Assembly (NCBI GenBank): GCA_900544975.1
Contig: UQXI01000032.1
Coordinates: forward strand, 1 to 30,164
Source: an uncultured Eubacteriales bacterium
GTDB lineage: Bacteria; Bacillota; Clostridia; Oscillospirales; Oscillospiraceae
Reading direction: 5' to 3'
Length of the DNA stretch: 30,164 bases
Under the pieces are notes generated by a model. The model was not told where the DNA came from and did not search any database. It was given only the letters and a program-made list of their open reading frames with translations. This document shows, piece after piece, positions 15,801 to 23,624 of the stretch. Every line of letters begins with the position of its first letter. Position 1 is the stretch's first letter. The position numbers and the translations under genes were made by a program.

Positions 15801-16374
15801 CAATGCGCAGGAGGTTGTCTTCCGTAGTCAGGAGCTTCCGCTCCGTCTCCTCTTTGCGGTGACGGTATTTGGAGATTCCCGCCGCCTCCTCGAAAATCTC
15901 CCGACGGTCGGTGCTCTTCACCGCCAGGATCTCGTCAATGCGGCCTTGGCTGACGTTGGAATATCCCTCCCGGCCCAGGCCGGTGTCCATAAACAGCTCG
16001 TGGATGTCCCGCAGGCGGGCTGATTGCTTGTTGATATAAAATTCGCTGTCCCCAGAGCGGTAGTACCGCCGGGTGACCATAACCTCATCCGTGTCATAAG
16101 GGAGGGCCCGGTCGGTGTTGTCCAAGGTCAGGGTGGCCTCCGCAAAGCCCACTGGCGCCCGCTTCTGGGTGCCGCCAAAGATCACGTCCTCCATCTTCGC
16201 TCCCCGCAGGGTCTTGGTACTCTGCTCGCCCATCACCCAGAGGATGGAGTCGGAGATGTTGGATTTACCGCTGCCATTGGGACCCACAATGGCTGTGATG
16301 TCGCTGCCGAATTGAATCGTCGTCTTATCAGGGAAAGACTTGAAGCCCTGAATCTCCAGTGATTTCAGATGCAC
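12802..16374 (-). CDS. smc: Chromosome segregation protein SMC
   Basis: The 1190-residue condensin subunit starts MHLKSLEIQGFKSF. The Walker A is GPNGSGKSN (31-39). Long coiled coils lie at about 170-500 and 670-1010. The hinge is at about 515-660 and includes GGRATFLPL and NPGGSMTGGS. The C-terminal head has the signature LLSGGEKA near 1090 and Walker B FCMLDEIDAALDD near 1118. It folds and segregates sister chromosomes with ScpAB. The start codon is GTG with GAGG seven nt upstream. It is the first gene of the long operon ending in leuS. The rnc gene that often precedes smc is not here; a nucleoside kinase is. Confidence 0.97.
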   Translation of the reverse strand: MHLKSLEIQGFKSFPDKTTIQFGSDITAIVGPNGSGKSNISDSILWVMGEQSTKTLRGAKMEDVIFGGTQKRAPVGFAEATLTLDNTDRALPYDTDEVMVTRRYYRSGDSEFYINKQSARLRDIHELFMDTGLGREGYSNVSQGRIDEILAVKSTDRREIFEEAAGISKYRHRKEETERKLLTTEDNLLRIGDKVSELELQLDPLRLQSEKARNYLEYKAELRGLEIAVWLENLDKLAAAAKKAEEDYTSSSFVLEQEHMALEGLYRKAEELSDALREQDAALESVREQVTALEASDRQLDGQVALLQGNIRNNQQNADRIREELSQQEGRSSGIVQQIADSRNRIAAIDQELQELRRALEEIGGQIQRLTANAEGITKQYLELRGRQSTLQADIAGRQADLAALEESVRQAQSRMEDLQADLDAGQQRQAQAQSALDTCQKALQSCRSRVQTLTNAMDGYQLRQSGRLQRRDGLREELRRQTSQLDSVSAKARVYRAMEEDFESYNKSVRSIMQESRRGGLLHIHGPVSHLIHTEDRFTTAIEIALGAAMQQIVVDAEADAKAAIGFLKRTGGGRATFLPLSAMTPRSLQESGVDSCRGFVGVASRLVRCEDRYRGVVENLLGRTVIVEELDSAIAMARQYRSRFKIVTLDGQVMNPGGSMTGGSVAKEAGFLSRANELKRLSAQEIALQAQKTTTETALAEAQRAVEQTEFELTATREQLRAAEDEVLRLEGEEKQHHVLLQALGDAAASAGREMETLRTRHQADRERAASLRGQLETLRYQLTDAESTLESLSQDQSDAARQTEILTGRMAANKTDMAALEAERRSATENVERLESLCASLEGDRAQKLAILEATEADTARIQEDLDRVSRDRAANQEKTGEARQALQQALDARAQTEAGKTRTEREAQDKNKSILTMERACALLEQKKVTTALEERQVIDRLWDTYGLTPSTAAQERAELESVPAGNRRIGELKRKIAALGTPNLGAIEEYARVNERYSYLTAQRDDVLTAKRELESIIRNITTEMTSIFVTEFQKIDQYFQQTFTEMFGGGKGALVLEDPDNPLTCGIEIRVQPPGKQLKTITLLSGGEKAFVAIALYFSIMKVRPTPFCMLDEIDAALDDRNVERYSSYLHHLCQKTQFIVITHRRGTMEAADVLYGVTMQEQGVSKILHMDLNQMEQELGIME

Positions 16375-16414
16375 AATGGAACCTCGCCGTCTCTTTTTTC
16401 TTAGGTATCAGTTC

Positions 16415-16443
16415 ATTATACCAATTTTTCCGTGCAATTGCAA
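16415..16443 (-). promoter_or_regulatory. Promoter of the smc operon
   Basis: Minus strand: -35 TTGCAA (16443-16438), 17-nt spacer, -10 TATAAT (16420-16415). The start of transcription would be about 35 nt before the smc GTG. Sequence around the -35 (ACTTGCAATTG) closely matches that of the SLH-gene promoter. Confidence 0.8.
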
Positions 16444-16532
16444 GTAATTTTCCGCTTCTACTCAGAGCAACTGCATGGACTTTTTCATGCGTGTACTGGC
16501 GTAGAGAACAGACAGGTGAGAAGGCATCTGGC

Positions 16533-16580
16533 GGTGCAGGCGGAGCGGTCAAGACCGCTCCCTACGGATACCGGTGCACC
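16533..16580. repeat. Solo REP-like palindrome between smc and the nucleoside kinase gene
   Basis: GGAGCGGTC (16542-16550) and GACCGCTCC (16553-16561) form a perfect 9-bp stem with a 2-nt loop. An outer pair GGTGCA/TGCACC (16533-16538, 16575-16580) encloses it. The palindrome is followed by CTACGG, the same trailer found at the ends of the paired elements at 28014-28503. It lies just after the nucleoside kinase stop and may also act as a 3' mRNA end. Confidence 0.6.
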
Positions 16581-16593
16581 TTTTCCCATGCGT

Positions 16594-18306
16594 TCACTGT
16601 TTTTTCCGGTAGAAGCTGTTGCCGCCGATGAACTCCCGCAGAAGGCTGGTGGGTGGGATCTCGTCGTCCGCGTCCGCCTCCAAAACGTAGTTGAGGACCT
16701 TGACAATGGAGCGTACCTCCTCATAGCAGGGTTCCTCCCAAGTTACAGCGTTCAGCAGGGGAAAAATGTGCTTCTTCAACACCGCCAGCTCATAGAGCAG
16801 AGAGCTGTTGAAGATCACATCGGCATGCTCCTGATATGGGAAGATCCACCGCTCCTCCCCCTGGCGCACCGAGTCCCACATTGCCAGTGTATGGGACACC
16901 GAGGCTCCCCGGGTCTCATAATCCCGGACGATGCGCCGGAGGAGCCGGAGATAGCTGGTGGGAATCCGGTTGTGATTGTCCAGATTCAGGGGCAGCAGCG
17001 CGCTGACATACACGCGGAAAATCAGATTCGGATCCACATCCTCTGGCAGCAGCGCAGGGTTCAGGCCATGCAGCCCCTCCACCAGCACCACCGCGTCTTC
17101 GTCCATTTGCAGGCATTGGCCCCCGGCAGTTCTCCGTCCAGTCAGGAAGTCAAACCGGGGTAGCTGCACCGCCTCCCCCTGGAGCAGCGCCGAAAGGTCC
17201 CGGCGAAACAGCTGGGTGTCGATGGTATTGATGTGCTCCAAATCCAACTTGCCGTCGGGCCCCGGGGCAATTTCATCCCGGTTCCGGTAGTAATCGTCCA
17301 GGGAAATGAGCACAGGCTTCTTGCCCCGGACCCGGAGCTGCACCGCCAGGCGGTTGGCGCTGGTGGTCTTGCCAGAGGAAGAAGGGCCAGCCAGCAGCAC
17401 AGCCTTGGCGTGCCGATCCAAAATCTGATCCGCAATCCGGGAAAAGCTGCGTTCATGCAGGGCTTCATTCACCCGGATCAGCTCGCTCAGCCGTCCCTGC
17501 TGCACCAGCTCATTGAGGTCTGCCACGGTGCTGCAGCCCATCAGGGTACACCAGCGTTCACTCTCAGCAAACACGGCGGAGAAATTGGGCAGCTCCCGAT
17601 TGTGGGAGACCCGGTCCGGATCTGCCGGATCCGGAAAACAGAACTGAATGCCACAGCCTCCGTCAGTCACCATATCCCATACCGAGAGATAGCCAGTGCT
17701 GGGGGCCATCTCCCCATAAAAATAATCCAGATAGTCCCCATAGGTATACACGTCAAAATAGGGAACCTTCCGCCAGGCAAGAAGACGGGCCTGATCCGTC
17801 TGCCCGCTGGCGGTGAATGCCGCAATGGCCTCCTGGGTGGCAATCCGCTTGCGGCGCAGGGGGATATCCGCCGCCACAAGCTGAGCCACCCGCTCCTTCA
17901 ACTGGGGCACATCCGCCGGGGTGAAGGCAGGCTCTTTTTCCACTGTCACATTCAGAGCCTCTCCCACGGTAAAATTCATTTTGGCCACAGCGTTCGGATA
18001 GAGCTGGCGAATGGCCAGGAAGAGGACAAACTGCACCGTCCGGGTGTAAACCCGCCTCCCCCTGGGATCGGCATAGCGGAGCAGGGTCATCCGCCCGCCC
18101 GACGCTTCCATTGCCCGGCGCACAGACGTGAGGCTCTCCCCGATCCGCTCGGGAACGTAGTTGAGGGTAAAGGTCTCCCCTGCAATCCGTGCTGCCAGAG
18201 GACGCCGGGACAGCTCCGGGTAATCCAGGCCCAGACGGCGCACCGCATCCAGCACAGACTCCCCTGCCACCGTCTCCGTCCGCTGACCATCAATCCACAA
18301 AGTCAT
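16594..18306 (-). CDS. Nucleoside (uridine-type) kinase with TGS-like N-terminal domain
   Basis: The 570-residue protein has an N-terminal TGS-like domain (about 1-65, MTLWIDGQRTETVAGESVLDAVRRL). A region resembling the threonyl-tRNA synthetase second additional domain follows. Next comes a phosphoribulokinase/uridine kinase P-loop domain with AGPSSSGKTTSANRL near 300, ISLDDYYRNRDE, and VVLVEGLHGLNP. Bacterial members are annotated uridine or nucleoside kinases; the exact substrate is not fixed. The start at 18306 follows GGGAGGTG by seven nt and is close behind a consensus promoter. It is monocistronic or weakly joined to smc, which has its own promoter. Confidence 0.88.
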   Translation of the reverse strand: MTLWIDGQRTETVAGESVLDAVRRLGLDYPELSRRPLAARIAGETFTLNYVPERIGESLTSVRRAMEASGGRMTLLRYADPRGRRVYTRTVQFVLFLAIRQLYPNAVAKMNFTVGEALNVTVEKEPAFTPADVPQLKERVAQLVAADIPLRRKRIATQEAIAAFTASGQTDQARLLAWRKVPYFDVYTYGDYLDYFYGEMAPSTGYLSVWDMVTDGGCGIQFCFPDPADPDRVSHNRELPNFSAVFAESERWCTLMGCSTVADLNELVQQGRLSELIRVNEALHERSFSRIADQILDRHAKAVLLAGPSSSGKTTSANRLAVQLRVRGKKPVLISLDDYYRNRDEIAPGPDGKLDLEHINTIDTQLFRRDLSALLQGEAVQLPRFDFLTGRRTAGGQCLQMDEDAVVLVEGLHGLNPALLPEDVDPNLIFRVYVSALLPLNLDNHNRIPTSYLRLLRRIVRDYETRGASVSHTLAMWDSVRQGEERWIFPYQEHADVIFNSSLLYELAVLKKHIFPLLNAVTWEEPCYEEVRSIVKVLNYVLEADADDEIPPTSLLREFIGGNSFYRKKQ

Positions 18307-18342
18307 AAGAGCACCTCCCAAAAGGCCAATCTTCTTCTGTCT

Positions 18343-18371
18343 ATTATATGCAAAACCGGAACGGCTTGCAA
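18343..18371 (-). promoter_or_regulatory. Promoter of the nucleoside kinase gene
   Basis: Minus strand: -35 TTGCAA (18371-18366), 17-nt spacer, -10 TATAAT (18348-18343). It is placed about 35 nt before the start codon. Confidence 0.78.
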
Positions 18372-18460
18372 GGCAGATCCCAAAAACGGCCAAAAGAAAC
18401 CAGGATCCAGCATCGGTCCCTCCGCACCAGTACTGGACCCGCTGACGTAGAGCTGTAGAT

Positions 18461-18532
18461 ACAAAATGGATTTCGGACCGCCGCAAAAAAGATGGGGGAA
18501 CCCTCGCCCCTTTTGCAGCAGTCTGAAATCCG
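18461..18532 (-). terminator. Long hairpin terminator of the exopolysaccharide-control operon
   Basis: The arm 18468-18478 (GGATTTCGGAC) pairs with 18521-18531 through 11 pairs including one G-U. The stem continues inward through GC, GCAAAA/TTTTGC and GGGG/CCCC, giving a nearly continuous 64-nt hairpin. On the minus strand it directly follows the nucleotidyltransferase stop and is trailed by ATTTTGT. Confidence 0.65.
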
Positions 18533-19762
18533 TTATGCTTTGCGGTCCAGGAGACCGTATTGTTCCAGCAGCTCCAGCCGCTGGCGGCCAATTCGGGCTG
18601 CGGTGGCAGCCCGGCCTCCGGCGTCTCTCCCCTCCCGCAGATATCCAAATCCCCGGGCACACCAGGCAGCAGGCAAGAGCCAGGGCCACCTCCGCAAATA
18701 GGGAAATCTACCCTGCAAGCTGCGCGCCGGTGGGAACAGCGCCGTCCAGAGCGTCCCGGCGCGTCGACTTTGGGCGGAAGCTGCCTGGATGGTCATATGG
18801 CTGCTGTGTTTCCGCTCCATGGTGCTAGCGCCAAAGACGCCCGCATCCAGCATATCCAGCAGCAGAGCCCCACTGTCCGCCTCCGGTATATGGGGCGGTT
18901 GCGAAACCGCCTGTGGGTCCAGCCCCAGATACTGAACGCCCAGGTCCAGCATATTCCAGGCCAGGCAGTCTAAAGACAACTGCTCCAGCACCTTCCAAAG
19001 CCTGGTCCAGTCAATTTCCCGGCCAAAGCGGTTTACAAACAGGCAGATGTCGCACAGCTGCCGGATTCCCACGCCACCAGCCAGAAAATGCTTATAAAAG
19101 TGCAGCAGCAAATAGAGTATGTGATCCTGAATCCCCAGGGTCAGCACTTCTCCCTCTCCCACATTCCAAACGATGCACCGGGAGAAGCAGCCGTCGAACC
19201 AGGGCTCCACCCTTTGCCTGGCAATGGTCAAATCTCCGCAAAGACTCCGGTGGAGCTCCACCCGCAGCCGGTCCGTATACCAGGTTCGCACCGGGTCATC
19301 CGGGTTTTTTTCCTCTTTTGCCAGGCGGTAGCCCAGCGTCTCCAAGACCGCTTCCGCCGCGGACTGGGACTCCGGGGGAATCAGAATGTCCTCATCAGAA
19401 GAAGGGCGTAAATCCGGCGACGGGTACAGGCTTCTGCACACAGCGCCTTTGATCACTAAGGCGGGAACGCTTGCCTGCTCCAGCGCCCGAGTCAGGGTCA
19501 AAAGAGACTGGGTGGCCATGGTCTGCCGGACCAGGGCCTCCACGGTACAGGCCCGCAGCGCCGCCGCCTCCAGCCCCGGCGGGTGCAGCCGCATCAGCTG
19601 CTGGGCCAAAAGCGGGAAGAGATTGTGCAGCCTGGCCAGCTCCAGCACCTGGTCCTGCGCAGACCGGTCCATGTCCTTTGCCAGTGCCATCGCCTCCGGG
19701 CTGCATACGCCAGTCACAGCATCCCGCAAAAAAGTCAGAAAATATAAATTCCTCTGCTCCAT
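18533..19762 (-). CDS. Uncharacterised nucleotidyltransferase-family protein
   Basis: The 409-residue protein resembles the NTP_transf_5 family. A helical N-terminal half leads into VPALVIKGAVCRSLYPSPDLRPSSDEDILIPPES (about 98-131). The KG and DxD-like residues there occupy the places expected for a nucleotidyltransferase core. Further helices follow, including HDxILYLLLHFYKHFLAGG-like sequence, and a basic C terminus. The substrate is unknown. Relatives occur in polysaccharide and peptide biosynthetic loci. The start at 19762 (MEQRNLYFL) is preferred because AGGAG lies six nt before it; another ATG six bases upstream touches that site. It is last in the operon, directly before a strong hairpin terminator and after the second tyrosine kinase. 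Confidence 0.75.
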   Translation of the reverse strand: MEQRNLYFLTFLRDAVTGVCSPEAMALAKDMDRSAQDQVLELARLHNLFPLLAQQLMRLHPPGLEAAALRACTVEALVRQTMATQSLLTLTRALEQASVPALVIKGAVCRSLYPSPDLRPSSDEDILIPPESQSAAEAVLETLGYRLAKEEKNPDDPVRTWYTDRLRVELHRSLCGDLTIARQRVEPWFDGCFSRCIVWNVGEGEVLTLGIQDHILYLLLHFYKHFLAGGVGIRQLCDICLFVNRFGREIDWTRLWKVLEQLSLDCLAWNMLDLGVQYLGLDPQAVSQPPHIPEADSGALLLDMLDAGVFGASTMERKHSSHMTIQAASAQSRRAGTLWTALFPPARSLQGRFPYLRRWPWLLPAAWCARGFGYLREGRDAGGRAATAARIGRQRLELLEQYGLLDRKA

Positions 19763-19771
19763 CCTCATCTC

Positions 19772-21274
19772 CTAACCTCTGGCCGAGCGATCCGAGGCGT
19801 GGTGCGCCCCCTCCCGGCTGCCGCTTTTGCTGTAACCGTATTTGCTCCCATAGCCATATTTGCCATAGCCATACCGGCCATAGCCGTAGCCATAGCTGCT
19901 GCGGCCTCTGGTGGGACGTCCGTTGATCACAAAGCCGGCCAGCTCTGCCCCCCTGCCGGTTACGCTGTGCATGGCATCCACCACCTGATTCCGGGAGGCA
20001 AAGTCGTAGCGCACCACATAGAGCACCTGATCTGCCGAATGACACAGCACCGCAGCATCTGCCAGGATCCCCGCCGGGGGCGCATCCACGATCACATAAT
20101 CGGCCAAGGCTCTGGTTTGTTCCAACAAACTGCGCATCTTCGGAGTATCCAGGACTCCCATGGGAGAGGCCATCCGGGTGTTGCCCGCCAGCAGTTGCAG
20201 GTTTTGCACGCCAGGCACAGGGAGCAGCACCCGGGAAACATCCGGACGGGCGGCCCGGGACAGCTCCAGCAAGCCGGCAGACGGCGCTGTGATACCAGCC
20301 CGCGCTTTAACCACCTGGTGCCGCAAATCCGCATCCACCAGAATGACCCGCTTTCCGCTCTGCGCCAGGGAGACTGCCAGGTTAAAGGAAACCGTGGTCT
20401 TCCCCTCCCCGGGTATGGTGCTGGTGACCAGGACCATCCTTGCCGTCTTTCCGGTAGGCTGCGCACGGAGCAGGCGCACCTGTAGCGCGCCAATGGGCAC
20501 CGCCAGCCGGTCTCCCAGGCGGGGGTTCAAAATCGAGATGCCACTTCCTGCCGCCTTCCTCCGGCGCTTTAGCTGAATGGCAGGAATGGTACCCATACAG
20601 GGCACTGCCGTCATACGCTTCAGGTCATCTGATGTCTGGATTGTCTTTCTGCTGAACGCCATTAGCAGCGTCAAACCCAAACCCAGAAGCACACCCATCG
20701 CCGCCCCCTTCATGGCAGAGCGTTCGCCACGGAAGACATTTGTCGGCGCAACTGGAACCTGGGGCTCCTCAATCATAGACAGCTGGGTGCCGCCAATGAC
20801 AAAAGACGCCACCTGGGGATAATTTTTGATGACCGCATTCAGGATGTCATAGGCATCCTGGGGGTTGTTGCTGGTCACCGTCAGGGTGAAGATATTGGTT
20901 TCTCCAATGGATGAGGCCGTCACCATGCCGTTGATTCGGCTGGTGTTCAGCTCCAGACAAATGCGCTCCTGCATGGCTTCTGAGCGGAGGATGTAGGGAA
21001 ACGAGCTCACCACCTGCTCGGCAGCCTGGTTATTGTAGTATTGTGTGGTATCCACCAGGTCGGTGGTGCCCACATACCCGCTCTTGACCGAGAAGGAGGC
21101 AGTGGCAGTATACCGCGGCACAAAGCTGCTCCAAGCCTTATAATAGCGCAGGCCGCCTGCCAGAATCCCCAGCAGCGTCACCAACCACCATGTTTTCTTC
21201 AGAAAGTAGAAAAAATTTCTGCCAATCTGCTCCAGATCAATTTTTTGCTCCACTATGTGCTCATGCTCTTGCAT
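19772..21274 (-). CDS. Wzz-domain/BY-kinase fusion (polysaccharide co-polymerase and tyrosine autokinase), second copy
   Basis: The 500-residue membrane protein has an N-terminal Wzz domain with a first TM near 28-45 and a second near 190-208. A bacterial tyrosine-kinase domain follows: Walker A STIPGEGKTT, Walker A' VILVDADLR and Walker B YVIVDAPP. The tail at about 456-500 has nine tyrosines in Gly-Tyr repeats and is the expected autophosphorylation cluster. Such kinases control chain length and export of capsule or exopolysaccharide. The single-chain form is typical of Gram-negative Wzc, whereas many Bacillota split it into two proteins. It starts 15 nt after the first kinase gene and has GAGGAGG upstream. 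Confidence 0.9.
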   Translation of the reverse strand: MQEHEHIVEQKIDLEQIGRNFFYFLKKTWWLVTLLGILAGGLRYYKAWSSFVPRYTATASFSVKSGYVGTTDLVDTTQYYNNQAAEQVVSSFPYILRSEAMQERICLELNTSRINGMVTASSIGETNIFTLTVTSNNPQDAYDILNAVIKNYPQVASFVIGGTQLSMIEEPQVPVAPTNVFRGERSAMKGAAMGVLLGLGLTLLMAFSRKTIQTSDDLKRMTAVPCMGTIPAIQLKRRRKAAGSGISILNPRLGDRLAVPIGALQVRLLRAQPTGKTARMVLVTSTIPGEGKTTVSFNLAVSLAQSGKRVILVDADLRHQVVKARAGITAPSAGLLELSRAARPDVSRVLLPVPGVQNLQLLAGNTRMASPMGVLDTPKMRSLLEQTRALADYVIVDAPPAGILADAAVLCHSADQVLYVVRYDFASRNQVVDAMHSVTGRGAELAGFVINGRPTRGRSSYGYGYGRYGYGKYGYGSKYGYSKSGSREGAHHASDRSARG

Positions 21275-21289
21275 GACACACCACCTCCT

Positions 21290-22744
21290 CTAGCGGCTCC
21301 CTTCTTCGCTCCGTCCGCCTCTGCTTTCTCTGCCGTATCCATAACCATAGGCGTATCCATAGCGATAGCCGGAAATCCGGCTCAGCAGAGAGCCGGTCTG
21401 CATATTGTTCAACACGCAGCCGAGAAATGTCGCCTTCCCCTGGCTGATGGCGTCGATGGCATCGTTGATGTCACAGGCGGACACCACATCCTGCCGCACC
21501 ACCAGCAGCGTATGATCCGCCACATCCGCCAGCATATCGCCGTCGGCGAACATCCCCATGGGTGAGGAATCGATGATCACATAGTCCATGGTCTTACGCA
21601 CCACCGACAGCAGCTCCGCCATATTGGGCGAAGCCAGCAGCTTGGCGGCATTTCGGCAGGGCGTCTCGCTGATCAGCGTCACCAGGTTGGTCTCCTCATC
21701 GTACGCCGCTGCCTGCATCACCCGGTTTTCACTCAGGTCTGTCCCCTGCAGCAGACGATCCAGGCCCTCTTTCCCCATGGCTTTGCGGCCCAAAAGGCGG
21801 ATTTGGGTGGGATTGCGCAGATCCGCATCAATGAGCATCACCGCCCGGTATTTTTTCGCCAGTGCCATGGCCAGATTGGAGGCCACGGTAGACTTCCCCT
21901 CGCCCTCCGTCACGCTGGTCACCAGCAGCACTCTGCCCTGTTTGGAATGGTCGGATACTGGCGCCTGCTCCACCGCTGTGCGCAGACGAAAGAAGGACTC
22001 CTGGAAATAGAAGCTGACCATGGACGAGCTCAGCAACAGCTTGTCCTTCCTGCTCAATCTACCTTTGCCCCGCTTCTCATGGGGCACCACAGACAAAATC
22101 TCTCCGTCCAGCTTATGCCGGGCTCCGGCTTGGGTTTGCACGGTGTCCCGGCTGATGGAAAACCATACCAGGGCCGCCATCATGGCGCCGCCAGCCAATA
22201 CCGCTGCCAGCAAAATGGTGGCCTGGGTATTCACCAGATTCGAGGGCGCCACCGGCGCCTGGGCATTGGTCATCACATGCAACACCGCATTTTGGTCAAT
22301 GTGCTGCCCAAGCTCTGGATAGTGGGCATCCACCGCCCGCACCATTTCAAATGCCATCCGGGGGGATGAGGAGGTAGCGGTCACTTGCAGCAGGTTGGTC
22401 TCCCCCTCCACCGTGGCCGTGATGGTACCGGGAAGGACGTCCACTCCCAGGGCTTGGTTGATGCGGTCTTTCATCAGATTGCTTTCCAGCATGCTGGAAT
22501 ATTTAATGGCCACCTCATTCGCCACATTGTAATTGCTCCAGGAGGTGGCGGAGGCGGACTTTGAGAGCACCGCATAGGTAATGGTGCTGGTATACTCCGG
22601 CGTCCAGAGCCAATCCAGGACCAACTTGGCGCCCATCCCGGCAATCAGCGCTGCCAAGACCAGCATCCAGCAGTTCCGCAGCACCATCCGCAGCACACAC
22701 CGCGGCTCCACATCTGCCCAGTGAAATACGTTTCTTTCGTTCAT
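21290..22744 (-). CDS. Wzz-domain/BY-kinase fusion, first copy
   Basis: The 484-residue paralogue of the next gene has the same order. The N-terminal TM is at about 22-42, then a Wzz periplasmic-type domain and a second TM near 175-195. The kinase domain has Walker A TSVTEGEGKST, Walker A' VMLIDADLR and Walker B YVIIDSSP. The tail at about 455-484 has six tyrosines alternating mostly with glycine. The two kinases are clearly diverged, so this is not a recent duplication. The start at 22744 (MNERNVFHW) has AAAGGG upstream. An in-frame GTG at 22777 would overlap the previous stop as GTGA but lacks a ribosome binding site. Confidence 0.9.
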   Translation of the reverse strand: MNERNVFHWADVEPRCVLRMVLRNCWMLVLAALIAGMGAKLVLDWLWTPEYTSTITYAVLSKSASATSWSNYNVANEVAIKYSSMLESNLMKDRINQALGVDVLPGTITATVEGETNLLQVTATSSSPRMAFEMVRAVDAHYPELGQHIDQNAVLHVMTNAQAPVAPSNLVNTQATILLAAVLAGGAMMAALVWFSISRDTVQTQAGARHKLDGEILSVVPHEKRGKGRLSRKDKLLLSSSMVSFYFQESFFRLRTAVEQAPVSDHSKQGRVLLVTSVTEGEGKSTVASNLAMALAKKYRAVMLIDADLRNPTQIRLLGRKAMGKEGLDRLLQGTDLSENRVMQAAAYDEETNLVTLISETPCRNAAKLLASPNMAELLSVVRKTMDYVIIDSSPMGMFADGDMLADVADHTLLVVRQDVVSACDINDAIDAISQGKATFLGCVLNNMQTGSLLSRISGYRYGYAYGYGYGRESRGGRSEEGSR

Positions 22745-22773
22745 AGTTCCAACGCCCTTTGCTTCCCGGTGAA

Positions 22774-23595
22774 TCACTTCACCACAACAGTCAAAATGGT
22801 CTTCCCAGTTCCGGCCTCCCCGGTATACTGATAGACAACCTCATAAACACCCGGTTTGTCCATATCCACCTGGGAGTCAATACTCACTTCATCCAACGAG
22901 CAAATTCGCTCTGTACCAGAAGCGGAGTCCGTCACCTTGCGCAAATACGAAGCCGGATCAAAGGAGTCGCCCCGATCCAAATAGACCAGATATTCCTGTA
23001 ATGTAATGCTCGGGAGCTTGCTGGTCTCCTGGACAATGACAGACAGTGGCAACACCGCCGTGTCTCCCAGGCTATTGGTCACTTGCAGTGTGATGGAATA
23101 CACTCCGGCTGCAGCAATGTTGAGATTCTGTATCGTCATCCGGATGCTTCCGGTCAGGTCTCCGTCCACCTGGTCATAGGCGGTCAGACGGTCCAGCAGG
23201 GTGACTGTTTTCCCCACGTCAAAAATCAGGGGCTGACTCAGGGAAAATTGGGGGGCCTCATAGTCTGTGTACGCGATGGTGCGGGTCAGCTTCGCCACAC
23301 GATCAGAGCTGTCAAAGACCACATAGGTAATCTTTGCCGTATTGGCTCCAATCAGTGTTGATATATGGTCTATCATAATTTCGCTGGTGAGATCCCCGTC
23401 CCGGTTGTCCCAGGCCGTCACCCCCTGAAGCAGCTCTTCTTGGGAGGCGCTCACAGATACTTCCAGTACCCCCTCTGTGCAAGTCAGCACAGGTGGCACG
23501 TCGTCTACCGTCTTTTCCCGGTAAAAATGGGAGAAGCCTGTCAGGGCAGACATCAGCACAAACAGGACGACCAAAACGACTTTGCATATTCTCAT
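22774..23595 (-). CDS. Membrane-anchored protein with DUF5011/Ig-like repeats
   Basis: The 273-residue protein has an N-terminal TM or uncleaved signal (about 5-22, VVLVVLFVLMSALTGF). Three Ig-like beta domains follow. The first two carry the DUF5011 signature DNRDGDLTSEI and DQVDGDLTGSI, with strands ITYVVFDSSDRVAKLTRTI and YSITLQVTNSLGDTAVLPL. The third ends DKPGVYEVVYQYTGEAGTGKTILTVVV. DUF5011 domains usually occur in surface proteins; here the protein is small and lies between a tyrosine phosphatase and two tyrosine kinases. It may be an external polysaccharide-binding or scaffold partner of the kinases (inference). The start ATG 23595 has GAGGAG eight nt upstream. Confidence 0.8.
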   Translation of the reverse strand: MRICKVVLVVLFVLMSALTGFSHFYREKTVDDVPPVLTCTEGVLEVSVSASQEELLQGVTAWDNRDGDLTSEIMIDHISTLIGANTAKITYVVFDSSDRVAKLTRTIAYTDYEAPQFSLSQPLIFDVGKTVTLLDRLTAYDQVDGDLTGSIRMTIQNLNIAAAGVYSITLQVTNSLGDTAVLPLSVIVQETSKLPSITLQEYLVYLDRGDSFDPASYLRKVTDSASGTERICSLDEVSIDSQVDMDKPGVYEVVYQYTGEAGTGKTILTVVVK

Positions 23596-23624
23596 CAAAC
23601 CGTCTCCTCTACACGAGGCTCCTG

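Noticed and set aside
18307..18660. N-terminal extension of the nucleoside kinase to 688 residues
   Set aside because: The extension would include the promoter and the terminator hairpin of the upstream operon; ATG 18306 has GGGAGGTG and begins the TGS-like domain.
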